Below are positions 8,892 to 16,467 of a DNA stretch of 19,965 bases, piece by piece. The stretch covers positions 1-19,965 of the forward strand of contig CAZGMC010000078.1 of the NCBI GenBank assembly GCA_964526565.1. Reading direction: 5' to 3'. How positions within the stretch are numbered: position 1 is the stretch's first letter; each line of letters starts with the position of its first letter. The notes beneath the pieces were generated by a model. That model was not told the DNA's origin. It searched no databases and was given only the letters and a program-made list of their open reading frames with translations. This DNA is from CAZGMC01 sp964526565 (lineage in GTDB: Bacteria; Pseudomonadota; Alphaproteobacteria; DSM-16000; Inquilinaceae). The translations under genes and the position numbers were made by a program.

Positions 8892-8920
8892 TTGACTGTT
8901 GCTGCACCATCGGCATTGTT
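8892..8920 (+). promoter_or_regulatory. Candidate sigma-70-like promoter for the mrp operon
   Basis: TTGACT at 8892-8897 is followed, after 17 bases, by ATTGTT at 8915-8920. This is in the most A+T-rich part of the gap before mrpE, about 100 bp upstream of its start. The -35 box is good; the -10 box is poor, so this is only a candidate. Confidence 0.28.
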
Positions 8921-9011
8921 TCTCTGCCGACGTGCGATGCGCCGGCCCTCCTGGGCCCATGATCGCCGGGTACATGCCATTCCTGGCGGGTACCCCGACC
9001 CCGTGACGGTT

Positions 9012-9015
9012 GGAG
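9012..9015 (+). promoter_or_regulatory. Ribosome binding site that fixes the mrpE start
   Basis: GGAG lies five bases before ATG 9021. In-frame starts further upstream (to 8778) have no such site and would add an Arg/Cys-rich extension foreign to MrpE, so 9021 is preferred. Confidence 0.7.
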
Positions 9016-9020
9016 TGATC

Positions 9021-9575
9021 ATGCCTGCCGAGATCGATCGCAGCCAGCCGCCGCCGGCATCGGGCAGGACTGCCGTCGCAGCCCTGTGGCGCGGCGCGTT
9101 GTACTCTTTGGCCTGGGTTGCGCTGGTCGGGGGCGATCCGGGGACCTGGCCGTTCGGTCTAACCGCCGTGATCGCCGCGGTGGGCCTGAGCCTTTGGCTG
9201 AAGCCGCCGGCTGCAATGCGATTCCGGTTCGCGGGGCTGATCCGCTTCATCCCGCATTTCCTGATGCGATCAGTGATGGGCGGCATCGATGTGGCTCGCC
9301 GGGCGCTCGATCCCCGGCTGCCGATTGCGCCGCGGATGGTCGGTTACCGGATGCGTTTGCCCAGGGGCGGCGCGCGGGTCGTCCTTGCCGACGTGATCAG
9401 CCTGCTGCCGGGCACGCTGGCGACTGGGATGAGCGGGGCCCGGCTGCGGGTGCATGCGCTGAGTGTCGATCAGCCTCTGGCCGGTCAACTCGCCGGGGAG
9501 GAGCGGCAGATCGCCGGGTTGTTCGGCCCGGCAGCGGCCGTTTCCGGCCGTGAGAAGGATTGCGGCGATGGCTGA
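9021..9575 (+). CDS. mrpE: Na+/H+ antiporter subunit E (MrpE/MnhE)
   Basis: This is a small membrane subunit of the Mrp-type cation/proton antiporter, equivalent to MbhA in membrane-bound hydrogenases. It has 184 residues, normal for the family. Two hydrophobic segments occur early (ALYSLAWVALVGG and PFGLTAVIAAVGLSLWL). The characteristic cytoplasmic part follows: RFIPHFLMRSVMGGIDVARR, then ALDPRLPIAPRMVGYRMRLP and a stretch ADVISLLPGTLATGMSGARL that is highly typical of MnhE proteins. It is the first gene of the antiporter operon and its end overlaps mrpF by 8 bp. Confidence 0.93.
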   Translation: MPAEIDRSQPPPASGRTAVAALWRGALYSLAWVALVGGDPGTWPFGLTAVIAAVGLSLWLKPPAAMRFRFAGLIRFIPHFLMRSVMGGIDVARRALDPRLPIAPRMVGYRMRLPRGGARVVLADVISLLPGTLATGMSGARLRVHALSVDQPLAGQLAGEERQIAGLFGPAAAVSGREKDCGDG

Positions 9576-9876
9576 ACTCGATGCCGCGGTGGCTCTGGTC
9601 CTGCTGCTTTCCATCGCCGGCGGCCTGGTGCGCGTGCTGCGCGGCCCGACCCCGGCCGACCGGATGCTGGCGACCCAGCTGATCGGCACCACCGGCGCCG
9701 GGATTGTGCTGCTGCTGGCCGAGCGCGACGGCCTCGACGCCGCCCGCGACGTGGCCCTGGTGCTGGTCCTGCTGGCCGCGATGGCGACGCTCGCCTTCCT
9801 GCGTGGCGGCTGGCTGGCCGTGCCGCCCATCCCCGGAGAGCGGGAGGGGGAGCGGGAGGGGAAGGACCAGGCATGA
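9568..9876 (+). CDS. mrpF: Na+/H+ antiporter subunit F (MrpF/MnhF)
   Basis: This is a three-helix membrane subunit (MbhB equivalent) of 102 residues. ATG 9568 has AGAAGGA eight bases upstream (9553-9559) and overlaps the end of mrpE. Helices lie at about residues 5-25, 35-53 and 58-80, with the family signature RVLRGPTPADRMLA after the first helix and a central RDVALVLVLLAAMATLAF. The C-terminus is a charged tail with two copies of a Glu-Arg-Glu-Gly motif (EREGEREGK), encoded by a short G-rich direct repeat. The stop overlaps mrpG in ATGA. Confidence 0.92.
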   Translation: MAELDAAVALVLLLSIAGGLVRVLRGPTPADRMLATQLIGTTGAGIVLLLAERDGLDAARDVALVLVLLAAMATLAFLRGGWLAVPPIPGEREGEREGKDQA

Positions 9877-10190
9877 CCGTCGGGGCAGCGGCATCGGTGG
9901 CGCTGGTGATCGCCGGGGCGCTGTTCTACCTGGCCGGCATGGTCGGGGTGCTGCGCTTCCCCGACGTCTACACGCGGCTGCACGCGCTGACCAAGGCCGA
10001 CAATCTGGGGCTCGGGCTGATCGCAGCCGGGCTGGCGCTGCGGGCGGAGTCGTGGCCGGTGGTGCTGAAGCTGGTCCTGGTCTGGCTGATCGCCCTGCTG
10101 ACCGCCGCCACGGTGTCGCAACTGATCGCCGCGGCCGCGCTGCGCGCCGGCATCGCGCCGGTGCGGATCGCCAGGACCGGCCGCCGATGA
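9873..10190 (+). CDS. mrpG: Na+/H+ antiporter subunit G (MrpG/MnhG)
   Basis: This is a three-helix subunit (MbhC equivalent) of 105 residues. The diagnostic motif GMVGVLRFPDVYTRLHALTK follows the first helix and is continued by ADNLGLGLIAAGLAL. The third helix is VLKLVLVWLIALLTAATVSQ. It starts in the ATGA overlap with mrpF and ends in another ATGA overlap with the MbhD-like gene, so translation is coupled on both sides. Confidence 0.94.
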   Translation: MTVGAAASVALVIAGALFYLAGMVGVLRFPDVYTRLHALTKADNLGLGLIAAGLALRAESWPVVLKLVLVWLIALLTAATVSQLIAAAALRAGIAPVRIARTGRR

Positions 10191-10486
10191 TCGGGGCGCT
10201 GGACCTCGCCTTCGATGCGGTGCTGGCGGTCCTGCTGACCGGGCTGGCGTGGCGGGCGCTGGCCTCGCCGGCGCTGTTCACCGGCATCGTGCTGTTCATC
10301 GTGTTCGGCCTGCTGATGGCGGTGGCGTGGCTGCGTCTGGGCGCGCCCGACGTCGCGCTGGCCGAGGCGGCGATCGGCGCCGGGCTGACCGGGCTGTTGT
10401 TCCTGCGCGCGCTCGACCGGATCGGCCGCGACCCGGCCGGCGGCGAGGAGACACCGGCGGAGACCGAGAATGGCCGCCAGCCCTGA
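10187..10486 (+). CDS. MbhD-like subunit (DUF4040; equivalent to part of MrpA C-terminus)
   Basis: This is a 99-residue, three-helix membrane protein. In classical Mrp antiporters the same helices form part of the C-terminal end of the large MrpA; in Mbh-type complexes they are a separate gene, as here. Signature: a first helix FDAVLAVLLTGLAWRAL, then TGIVLFIVFGLLMAVAWLRL, then GAPDVALAEAAIGAGLTGLL with Glu60, the family's conserved acidic residue in the lateral proton/sodium path. It starts in an ATGA overlap with mrpG; the hydrophilic C-terminus overlaps the next gene by 17 bp. Confidence 0.88.
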   Translation: MIGALDLAFDAVLAVLLTGLAWRALASPALFTGIVLFIVFGLLMAVAWLRLGAPDVALAEAAIGAGLTGLLFLRALDRIGRDPAGGEETPAETENGRQP

Positions 10487-11255
10487 GACCGCCGGCCCAA
10501 CCCGTCCCGAACCGGCGCCCGGCCCGGTCGCCCGCGCGGGCCTGGCCGTGGCCTGTCTGGCCCTGGCCGCAGGGCTCGGCCGGGTGGTGCTGGAGCTGCC
10601 GGCCGATGCCGCCGGGCTGGCGCCCGTCGTGTCCGCACGGCTGGCCGAGAGCGGGGTCGACAACCCGGTCACCGCCGTGCTGCTGAACTTCCGCGGCTAT
10701 GACACCCTGCTCGAAACCGGTGTGCTGCTGCTCGCGCTGATCGCTGTGTGGTCGCTGACCCCGACGGGGTGCTGGGGCGGCGTGCCCGGACCGCCGGCCC
10801 GGCCCGGCCAACCGCCCGGTGGTCCCGACCCCGTGCTGCGCGGCTTCGTGCGCTGGCTGGCGCCGGTGGCGGTGCTGGTCGCCGTCTACCTGCTGGCGGT
10901 CGGCACCCATGCTCCCGGCGGCGCGTTCCAGGCCGGCACGGTGCTGGCCGCCGCCGCCGTGCTGCTGCTGCTGGCCGGGATGGCGCGGCCGCCGGCCACC
11001 GCGAGCCTGTGGCCGCGGCTGGTCGTGGTCGCCGGGTTCCTGGCGTTCGTCGCGGCAGCGCTGGCCGGAATGCCCGGCGGGCGGGAGTTCCTGGACTACC
11101 CGCCCGGCCTCGCCGGGACCCTGATCGAGCTGGTCGAGACGGTGCTGACCCTGGCGATCGGAGCAACCCTGGCGCTGCTGGTCGCCGGCGTGCCCGAACC
11201 GCCCACGGCGGAGCCGACGGCGGCCGGGCCGGGCAGAACGGAGCCGCCCCGGTGA
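10470..11255 (+). CDS. MbhE-MnhB fusion subunit of the antiporter
   Basis: This is a 261-residue membrane protein combining two modules. Residues 22-95 resemble MbhE, the last helices of MrpA, with NFRGYDTLLETGVLLL (Asp78, Glu82). Residues 122-242 are an MnhB/MrpB (MbhF) domain: RWLAPVAVLVAVYLLAVGTH, then HAPGGAFQAGTVLAAAAVLL, and a last helix with IELVETVLTLAIGATLALL (Glu220, Glu223). A Pro/Gly-rich linker (97-121) joins them. ATG 10470 sits 17 bp inside the previous gene with GGAG about 8 bases upstream. The stop overlaps the GTG start of mrpC in GTGA. The MnhB part is secure; the MbhE assignment rests on the YDTLLE-type motif and gene order. Confidence 0.88.
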   Translation: MAASPETAGPTRPEPAPGPVARAGLAVACLALAAGLGRVVLELPADAAGLAPVVSARLAESGVDNPVTAVLLNFRGYDTLLETGVLLLALIAVWSLTPTGCWGGVPGPPARPGQPPGGPDPVLRGFVRWLAPVAVLVAVYLLAVGTHAPGGAFQAGTVLAAAAVLLLLAGMARPPATASLWPRLVVVAGFLAFVAAALAGMPGGREFLDYPPGLAGTLIELVETVLTLAIGATLALLVAGVPEPPTAEPTAAGPGRTEPPR

Positions 11256-11569
11256 CGCCCTTCCCGCTCTATGCCCTGGCCGGTGTGGCGCTGGTCGCGA
11301 TCGGGCTGCACGGCCTGTTTGCCCGCGTCCACCTGCTGCGTCGCATTCTGGCGGTCAACATCATCGGTGGCGGCATCTTCCTGGTGTTCGGCGCGGTCGC
11401 GGCGCGCGACCCGGCCGCCGGCCCGGACCCGGTGCCCCACGCCATGGTGATTACCGGCATCGTCGTGGCGGTGTCGGCCACCGCCTTCGCCCTGGTCCTG
11501 GCCTGGCGCATCCACCGCGCCACCGGCCGGTCCAGCCTGGCGGAGGATGACCCCAGACCGGGCGCATAG
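11252..11569 (+). CDS. mrpC: Na+/H+ antiporter subunit C (MrpC/MnhC, NuoK-like)
   Basis: This is a three-helix, NuoK-like subunit (MbhG equivalent) of 105 residues. It starts at GTG 11252 in a GTGA overlap with the preceding gene, with GGAG at 11240-11243. Helix one is PLYALAGVALVAIGLHGLF. Helix two has RILAVNIIGGGIFLVFGAVA, the usual Asn-containing MnhC stretch. Helix three is PHAMVITGIVVAVSATAFAL, close to the NuoK/MnhC pattern. The tail is hydrophilic. A five-base gap separates it from the first MrpD-like gene. Confidence 0.93.
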   Translation: MTPFPLYALAGVALVAIGLHGLFARVHLLRRILAVNIIGGGIFLVFGAVAARDPAAGPDPVPHAMVITGIVVAVSATAFALVLAWRIHRATGRSSLAEDDPRPGA

Positions 11570-11574
11570 GCGCC

Positions 11575-13101
11575 GTGGCCGCGGAGCTGCTCGACTGCCC
11601 GGTTGCCTCATCGGTCCCCTGGGCGGTTCTGACCATCGTGCCGCCGCTGGTGCTGGCGGCGCTGGCGCTGCCGCTGGGGCGGCGCGCGGTGCCCTGGTTG
11701 CCGCTGGCCGGCGCCGCCGGGCTGGTCGCCGCCGCGCTGGCGCTGGCGCTGCAGGTGCGGGCGCACGGCCCGCTGCGCCTGGAGCTCGGCGGCTGGCCGG
11801 CACCGCTCGGCATCGCCCTGCAGGCCGACGGCTTCGGCGCGCTGATGGTGCTGACCACGGCGGTGGTCGGGGCGGCGGTGATGGTCCATGCCCTGGTCGA
11901 ATTCCGACACCCGGCCGGGGGCGAGAGCCGGGCGGGCCTGGCGTTCTGGCCGCTGGCGCTGTTCCTGCTGGCGGCGCTCAACGCGGTCTTCCTGGGCGCC
12001 GACCTGTTCAACCTGTATGTCGCGCTCGAGGTCATGGGGCTGGCCGCGGTCGCGCTGGTCACGATCGAGGGCGGGGCCGCCGCGCTGGTCGCCGGCATGC
12101 GCTATCTGCTGGTCGCGCTGACCGGGTCGCTGGCCTTCCTGCTGGGCGTGGCGCTGATCTATGCACAGTACGGCGTGCTCGATCTGGAGTCGCTGGCGGA
12201 GCGCATCACGGCCGGCGCGGTGCCGGACTCCACGATGGCGGCGCTGGTGCTGATGACGGTCGGGCTGCTGGCCAAGACCGCGCTGTTCCCGCTGCATGTC
12301 TGGCTGCCGCCGGCCCACGCCAACGCCCCCGCCCCGGCCAGCGCGCTGCTGTCGGCGCTGGTGGTCAAGGCCTCATTCTGCCTGGTCGTCCGGCTGTGGT
12401 TCGACGTGTTCGCCCCGGTGGCGACGGCGGCGGCAGCGCAGCTGCTCGGGTTGCTCGGCGCGGCAGCGATCCTGTGGGGCTCGGTGCTGGCGCTGCGCCA
12501 GGACCGGCTGAAGCTGATGGTCGCCTATTCCTCGGTCGCCCAGATCGGCTATCTGTTCCTGCTGTTCCCGCTGGCGGGCGGCGCCGCGTCGCTGCCCTGG
12601 GCGGCGGCGGCGTGGAGCGGCGGCATCTTCCACGCGGTGTCCCACGCCGTGGCCAAGGCATCGATGTTCCTGGCTGCCGGCACGATCATCCACGCCCTCG
12701 GCCATGACCGGATCGCCGGGATCAGCGGCGCCGCCCACCGCCTGCCGATCACCGTGCTGGCGATCGGCCTGGCCGGGCTGACGCTGATCGGCCTGCCGCC
12801 CTCCGGCGGCTTCGTGGCGAAATGGCTGCTGCTGAACGCCGCCCTGGCCGCCGGCCAGTGGTGGTGGGCGCTGGTCATGCTGGCCGGCGGGCTGCTGGCG
12901 GCCGGCTATGTGTTCAGCGCGCTGTCCCCGACCCTCGCCGCGGCGCCGGACGGGTTCGCCATCCGGCCGGTGCCGCTGCGGATGGAGCTGGCGCCGCTGG
13001 CCCTGGCGCTGCTCTCCGCGCTGCTCGGCATCGTCGCCTACGAGCCGCTGGCGCTGCTGGCGATCGGCCGGCCCGCGGTGGCGGTGGAGGGGCTGCCGTG
13101 A
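11575..13101 (+). CDS. mrpD: MrpD/NuoL-M-N-like antiporter subunit, first of three
   Basis: This is a proton-conducting antiporter-like membrane protein (Proton_antipo_M family) of 508 residues with about 14 helices. Key charges of the family are present: Glu152 in TM5 (LYVALEVMGLAAVAL), Lys234 in the broken TM7 (LLAKTALFPLHVWLPPAHAN), Lys265 (SALVVKAS) and Lys416 in the TM12 region (GGFVAKWLLL). It also shows KLMVAYSSVAQIGYLFLL and HAVSHAVAKASMFLAAG. It therefore looks fully competent. GTG 11575 is five bases after the mrpC stop; its own ribosome site is weak, so coupling to mrpC is likely. The end overlaps the next gene in GTGA. Confidence 0.92.
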   Translation: MAAELLDCPVASSVPWAVLTIVPPLVLAALALPLGRRAVPWLPLAGAAGLVAAALALALQVRAHGPLRLELGGWPAPLGIALQADGFGALMVLTTAVVGAAVMVHALVEFRHPAGGESRAGLAFWPLALFLLAALNAVFLGADLFNLYVALEVMGLAAVALVTIEGGAAALVAGMRYLLVALTGSLAFLLGVALIYAQYGVLDLESLAERITAGAVPDSTMAALVLMTVGLLAKTALFPLHVWLPPAHANAPAPASALLSALVVKASFCLVVRLWFDVFAPVATAAAAQLLGLLGAAAILWGSVLALRQDRLKLMVAYSSVAQIGYLFLLFPLAGGAASLPWAAAAWSGGIFHAVSHAVAKASMFLAAGTIIHALGHDRIAGISGAAHRLPITVLAIGLAGLTLIGLPPSGGFVAKWLLLNAALAAGQWWWALVMLAGGLLAAGYVFSALSPTLAAAPDGFAIRPVPLRMELAPLALALLSALLGIVAYEPLALLAIGRPAVAVEGLP

Positions 13102-14600
13102 CCGTCGCGGCGTGGCTGCCGGTGGCAACCCTGCTCAGCTCGCTGACGCCGGGACTGCTGATCTTCGCGTTGCCGGCCGGGGCGCACCGCACCCGCATCA
13201 CGTTCAACCTGATCGGCGCGGCGCTGAAGCTGGTGCTGGTCGCCCTGCTGCTGTGGGGGGTGTGGCTGGGCGAGCGCTACGAGGCGCGGCTGACGCTGGT
13301 GCCGGAACTCGATCTGATCCTCCGGGTCGATCCGCTGGCCATGCTGTTCGTCACCCTGTCGGCCGGGCTGTGGTTCGTCACCACGATCTACGCAATCAGC
13401 TACCTGGCCGGTACCGGGCACCAGAACCGCTTCTTCGGCTTCTTCGCGATCTGCGTCGCGGCGACCACGGGCATCGCCCTGGCCGGCAACGCCATCACCT
13501 TCCTGGTCTTCTACGAGTTGCTGACCCTGTCCACGTGGCCGCTGGTGGTGCACCGCGGCGATGCCGGGTCGCTGGCCGCCGGGCGCCGCTACCTGGCCTA
13601 CACCTTGGCCGCCAACGCACCGCTGCTGCTCGGTGTCGTGTGGATGCAGAGCCTGACCGGTCCGGTGGAATTCGCGGAGGGGCCGCAGCTCGGCGCCCAT
13701 CTCGACACCGATCGCGGCCCCCTGATCCTGATCTTCTGGCTGCTGATCGCCGGGCTGGGGGTGAAAGCGGCACTGGTGCCGCTGCACGGCTGGCTGCCCA
13801 CGGCGATGGTCGCGCCGGCCCCGGTCAGCGCGCTGCTGCACGCGGTTGCGGTGGTCAAGGCGGGGGCGTTCGGCATCGTGCGCGTGGTCCACGACGTCTA
13901 CGGCACCACCCTGGTCCGCGAGCTCGGGGTCGGCCTGCCGCTGGCGCTGCTGGCCGCGGCGACCATCCTGTACGGCTCGGTGCTGGCCTTGCGTCAGACC
14001 GACCTGAAGCGCCGGCTCGCCTTCTCCACGGTCAGCCAGGTCTCCTACATTACGCTCGGCGTGGCGCTGGCCGGACCGATCGCGACGATCGGCGGGCTGG
14101 TCCATCTGATCCATCAGGGGCTGATGAAGATCACGATGTTCTTCTGTGCCGGCGCCTTTGCCGAGACGGTGCACGCCCATCGCGTCGACCAGCTCGACGG
14201 CATCGGCCGGCGGATGCCCTGGACCACGCTGGCGTTCAGCGTCGCCGCGCTGGGCATGATCGGGGTGCCGCCGGTCGCCGGGTTCATCAGCAAATGGTAT
14301 CTCGGCACCGGCGCGCTGGAGGCCGGGCAGCCCTGGGTGATCTTCGTGCTCGCCGGCTCCAGCCTGCTCAACGCCGCCTATTTCCTGCCGATCCTCTACC
14401 GCGCCTGGTTCCGACCGCCGGCCGGTTGCTGGCACGAGGACGCGCACCGGGCGGGCAGCCGGTTCGAAACCTCCGCCGGGCTGTTCCTGCCGCCGGTGGT
14501 GACGGCCGCCGCGGCCCTGGCCGCCGGGCTGTTCGCCGGGTTCGCCGCCAGCCCGCTCGGCTGGGCGACGCTGATCGCAGCGCTGGAGCATGGGCGGTGA
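13098..14600 (+). CDS. MrpD/NuoL-M-N-like antiporter subunit, second of three
   Basis: This 500-residue protein of the Proton_antipo_M family starts at GTG 13098 inside a GTGA overlap. The functional charges are intact: Glu140 in TM5 (FLVFYELLTLSTWPLV), Lys223 in TM7 (GLGVKAALVPLHGWLPTAMV), Lys254 (AVAVVKAGAFG) and Lys399 (GFISKWYLG). The motif RRLAFSTVSQVSYITLGVAL and the helix-break HLIHQGLMKITMFFCAGAF are as in MnhD/HyfB proteins. It differs clearly from the first copy (FSTVSQVSYI versus YSSVAQIGYL), so the copies are old paralogues rather than a recent duplication. It ends in a GTGA overlap with the third copy. Confidence 0.91.
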   Translation: MTVAAWLPVATLLSSLTPGLLIFALPAGAHRTRITFNLIGAALKLVLVALLLWGVWLGERYEARLTLVPELDLILRVDPLAMLFVTLSAGLWFVTTIYAISYLAGTGHQNRFFGFFAICVAATTGIALAGNAITFLVFYELLTLSTWPLVVHRGDAGSLAAGRRYLAYTLAANAPLLLGVVWMQSLTGPVEFAEGPQLGAHLDTDRGPLILIFWLLIAGLGVKAALVPLHGWLPTAMVAPAPVSALLHAVAVVKAGAFGIVRVVHDVYGTTLVRELGVGLPLALLAAATILYGSVLALRQTDLKRRLAFSTVSQVSYITLGVALAGPIATIGGLVHLIHQGLMKITMFFCAGAFAETVHAHRVDQLDGIGRRMPWTTLAFSVAALGMIGVPPVAGFISKWYLGTGALEAGQPWVIFVLAGSSLLNAAYFLPILYRAWFRPPAGCWHEDAHRAGSRFETSAGLFLPPVVTAAAALAAGLFAGFAASPLGWATLIAALEHGR

Positions 14601-16330
14601 GCGATCCGGCCGAGGCCGGCCTGATCGCCGCGGTGGCGGCGCCGCTGGCGCTGGCGCTGCTGATGGTCGCGGGGGCGCGACCCGGCCCGAGGCTGGCCAT
14701 GCTGACGCCCGTCGCCGCGCTGCCGGCGCTGGCCGTCGCACTGTTCGTGCCGGCCGGCACCGGGATCGTGCTGCCCGGCGTGCTGCTCGGCCTGGACCTG
14801 GGGATCGACCCGGTGGCGCGGGTGTTCCTCGGCTTCACCGCGCTGATCTGGGCGGCAGCGGCAGTCTATGGCCGGACCTACCTGGCGGCCGATGCCGGGC
14901 GGCACCGCTTCGACGCCTTCTTCCTGGCCACCATGGCCGGCAATTTCGGCCTGATCCTGGCCGCCGATGTGGCCGGATTCTATCTGTTCTTCAGCCTGAT
15001 GACGCTGGCCGCCTACGGCCTGGTGATCCACGAGGAGACACCGTTCGCCCGGCGGGCCGGGCAGGCCTACATCGTGCTGGCGGTGCTGGGCGAGGCCTGC
15101 CTGCTGCTGGGGTTCATGCTGGCCACGGCCGCCGCGGACGGGCTGGCGATCGCCGGCCTGCCGGCGGCCGTGGCAGCATCGCCGGCGCGCGACCTGACCC
15201 TGGCGCTGCTGCTGGCCGGGTTCGGCATCAAGGCCGGCATGGTGCCGCTGCACGTCTGGCTGCCGGTCGCCCATCCGGCAGCGCCGACGCCCGCCTCGGC
15301 GGCGCTGAGCGGGGCGATCATCAAGGCCGGGATCTTCGGTCTGCTGCGCTTCCTGCCGCTGGGCGAGGCCGGTGCGGCGGCCTGGGGCGCGGCGATCGTG
15401 GCGCTCGGCTTCTTCACCGCCTTCTACGGCGTGCTGGCCGGGCTGCCGCAACACCGGCCCAAGACCGTGCTGGCCTATTCCAGCCTGAGCCAGATGGGGC
15501 TGATCCTGGCCGGCATCGGCAGCGTGCTGATCGACCCGGCGGCGCTGCCCCTGGCGCTGGCCGCGACGGCGCTCTACGCCACCCATCACGGGCTGGCCAA
15601 GGCAGGGCTGTTCCTTGGGGTCGGCGTGCTGGCGACGGCCGGCCGGCGGGCGCACCGGCGGCTGATCCTGGCCGCGCTGGTGGTGCCGGCCCTGGCGATC
15701 GCCGGGGCGCCGCTGACCGGCGGCGCGCTGGCCAAGCTGGCGCTGAAGGACATCGCCACCACCGGCGGGGCGGCATGGGCCGATCCGGAGCGGCTGCTGT
15801 CGTTTGCCTCGGTCGGCACGACGCTGCTGATGGCGCGGTTCCTGGTCGTGGCGTGGCGCGCTGCGCGGCCCGCCAGCGCCGCCGCGGTGCCGCGCGCCGG
15901 GCTGTGGCTGCCCTGGCTGGCGCTGGTGATCGCCGGCTTCGCGGCGGCCTGGGTGCTGTTCGCCGACCTGCGCGACGAGCCGCTGACCTACGCCGCCGCG
16001 CCCGGCCGGCTGTGGACCCAGAGCTGGCCGGTGCTGCTCGGGGCGCTGCTGGCCGGGCTCGCCTTTCTGCCGCCGGTGCGCCGCGCCCTGGCGCCGGTCG
16101 CGGTCCCCGAGGGCGACGTGATCGCCGCGGCCGGCCCGCTCGGCCGGATGGTCGTGGCCGGGGCCGGTCTGGTCGCCCGCCGGAGGGCGAAACCGGCGGT
16201 CCGGCCGCCGCGGCGCGGCGCCGTGATCCGGCCGGCGGCGGCCGAGGCGCGGCTGCGCCGCTGGCCGGTCACGGGGATGACCCTGCTGCTGGTGGCAGCG
16301 GCGCTGCTGGCGGCGCTGCGGTTCGGCTGA
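14597..16330 (+). CDS. MrpD/NuoL-M-N-like antiporter subunit, third of three, TM5 Glu replaced by Ser
   Basis: This is a 577-residue Proton_antipo_M protein starting at GTG 14597 in a GTGA overlap. It keeps Lys212 (GFGIKAGMVPLHVWLPVAHP), Lys243 (GAIIKAGIFG), Lys380 and Lys384 (ALAKLALK) and VLAYSSLSQMGLIL. The position of the TM5 glutamate, which pairs with the TM7 lysine in NuoL/M/N and MrpA/D, is Ser133 (FYLFFSLMTLAAYGLV). The nearest acidic residues, in IHEETPF, are about ten or more positions later. The C-terminus is longer than in the other two copies: after about residue 500 a hydrophilic, Arg/Pro-rich loop precedes a last helix (GMTLLLVAAALLAAL). This subunit may have an altered or purely structural role. 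It is the last gene of the operon. Confidence 0.9.
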   Translation: MSDPAEAGLIAAVAAPLALALLMVAGARPGPRLAMLTPVAALPALAVALFVPAGTGIVLPGVLLGLDLGIDPVARVFLGFTALIWAAAAVYGRTYLAADAGRHRFDAFFLATMAGNFGLILAADVAGFYLFFSLMTLAAYGLVIHEETPFARRAGQAYIVLAVLGEACLLLGFMLATAAADGLAIAGLPAAVAASPARDLTLALLLAGFGIKAGMVPLHVWLPVAHPAAPTPASAALSGAIIKAGIFGLLRFLPLGEAGAAAWGAAIVALGFFTAFYGVLAGLPQHRPKTVLAYSSLSQMGLILAGIGSVLIDPAALPLALAATALYATHHGLAKAGLFLGVGVLATAGRRAHRRLILAALVVPALAIAGAPLTGGALAKLALKDIATTGGAAWADPERLLSFASVGTTLLMARFLVVAWRAARPASAAAVPRAGLWLPWLALVIAGFAAAWVLFADLRDEPLTYAAAPGRLWTQSWPVLLGALLAGLAFLPPVRRALAPVAVPEGDVIAAAGPLGRMVVAGAGLVARRRAKPAVRPPRRGAVIRPAAAEARLRRWPVTGMTLLLVAAALLAALRFG

Positions 16331-16400
16331 TGCGGCCGGGCCGTGTCCCAGCGCGGGGTGCAGGAGGAGACCGCGGTGACGGGCTACCTGGAGTCCAAAG

Positions 16401-16431
16401 CGGCCGTTACCGTGTTGCATGGAGACGGCCG
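16401..16431 (+). terminator. Possible hairpin between convergent genes
   Basis: CGGCCGT (16401-16407) can pair with ACGGCCG (16425-16431) across a 17-base loop, in the 137-bp gap between the end of the mrp operon and the convergent mesaconyl-CoA hydratase gene. The stem is perfect, but the loop is long and no T-tract follows on either side, so terminator function is only suggested by position. Confidence 0.22.
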
Positions 16432-16467
16432 AACTCAATGAGCCCGGCCGACTCCGAGTAGACCTGC

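Larger units (their letters stand above)
8654..9020 (+). other. Intergenic region; possible gene remnant on the opposite strand
   Basis: These 367 bp separate cusA from mrpE. No intact gene is convincing. On the minus strand from about 8878 down to about 8747, an open stretch reads VDHDALWRHDRPWLARLVEHS and ends at a TGA (about 8744-8746). Similar-looking helical sequence then continues in other frames with further stops. This resembles a decayed coding remnant, and the WRHDRPWL part vaguely recalls TniQ/TnsD-like transposition proteins, but I cannot confirm any family. The half nearest mrpE (8885-9020) is less G+C-rich and probably carries the promoter of the mrp operon. Confidence 0.3.

Noticed and set aside
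8778..9020. N-terminal extension of MrpE to an upstream start
   Set aside because: Extra 81 residues are Arg/Cys-rich, unlike MnhE, and the clear GGAG lies before ATG 9021.
11547..12707. Plus-strand open frame starting at the ATG after GGAGG near 11542
   Set aside because: It starts inside mrpC and runs out of frame through the first MrpD-like gene; the product is Gly/Arg/Ala-rich without membrane helices.
16331..16467. A small gene in the gap between the mrp operon and mch
   Set aside because: No start with a ribosome site and plausible product; the short frames there are extensions of shadow frames.
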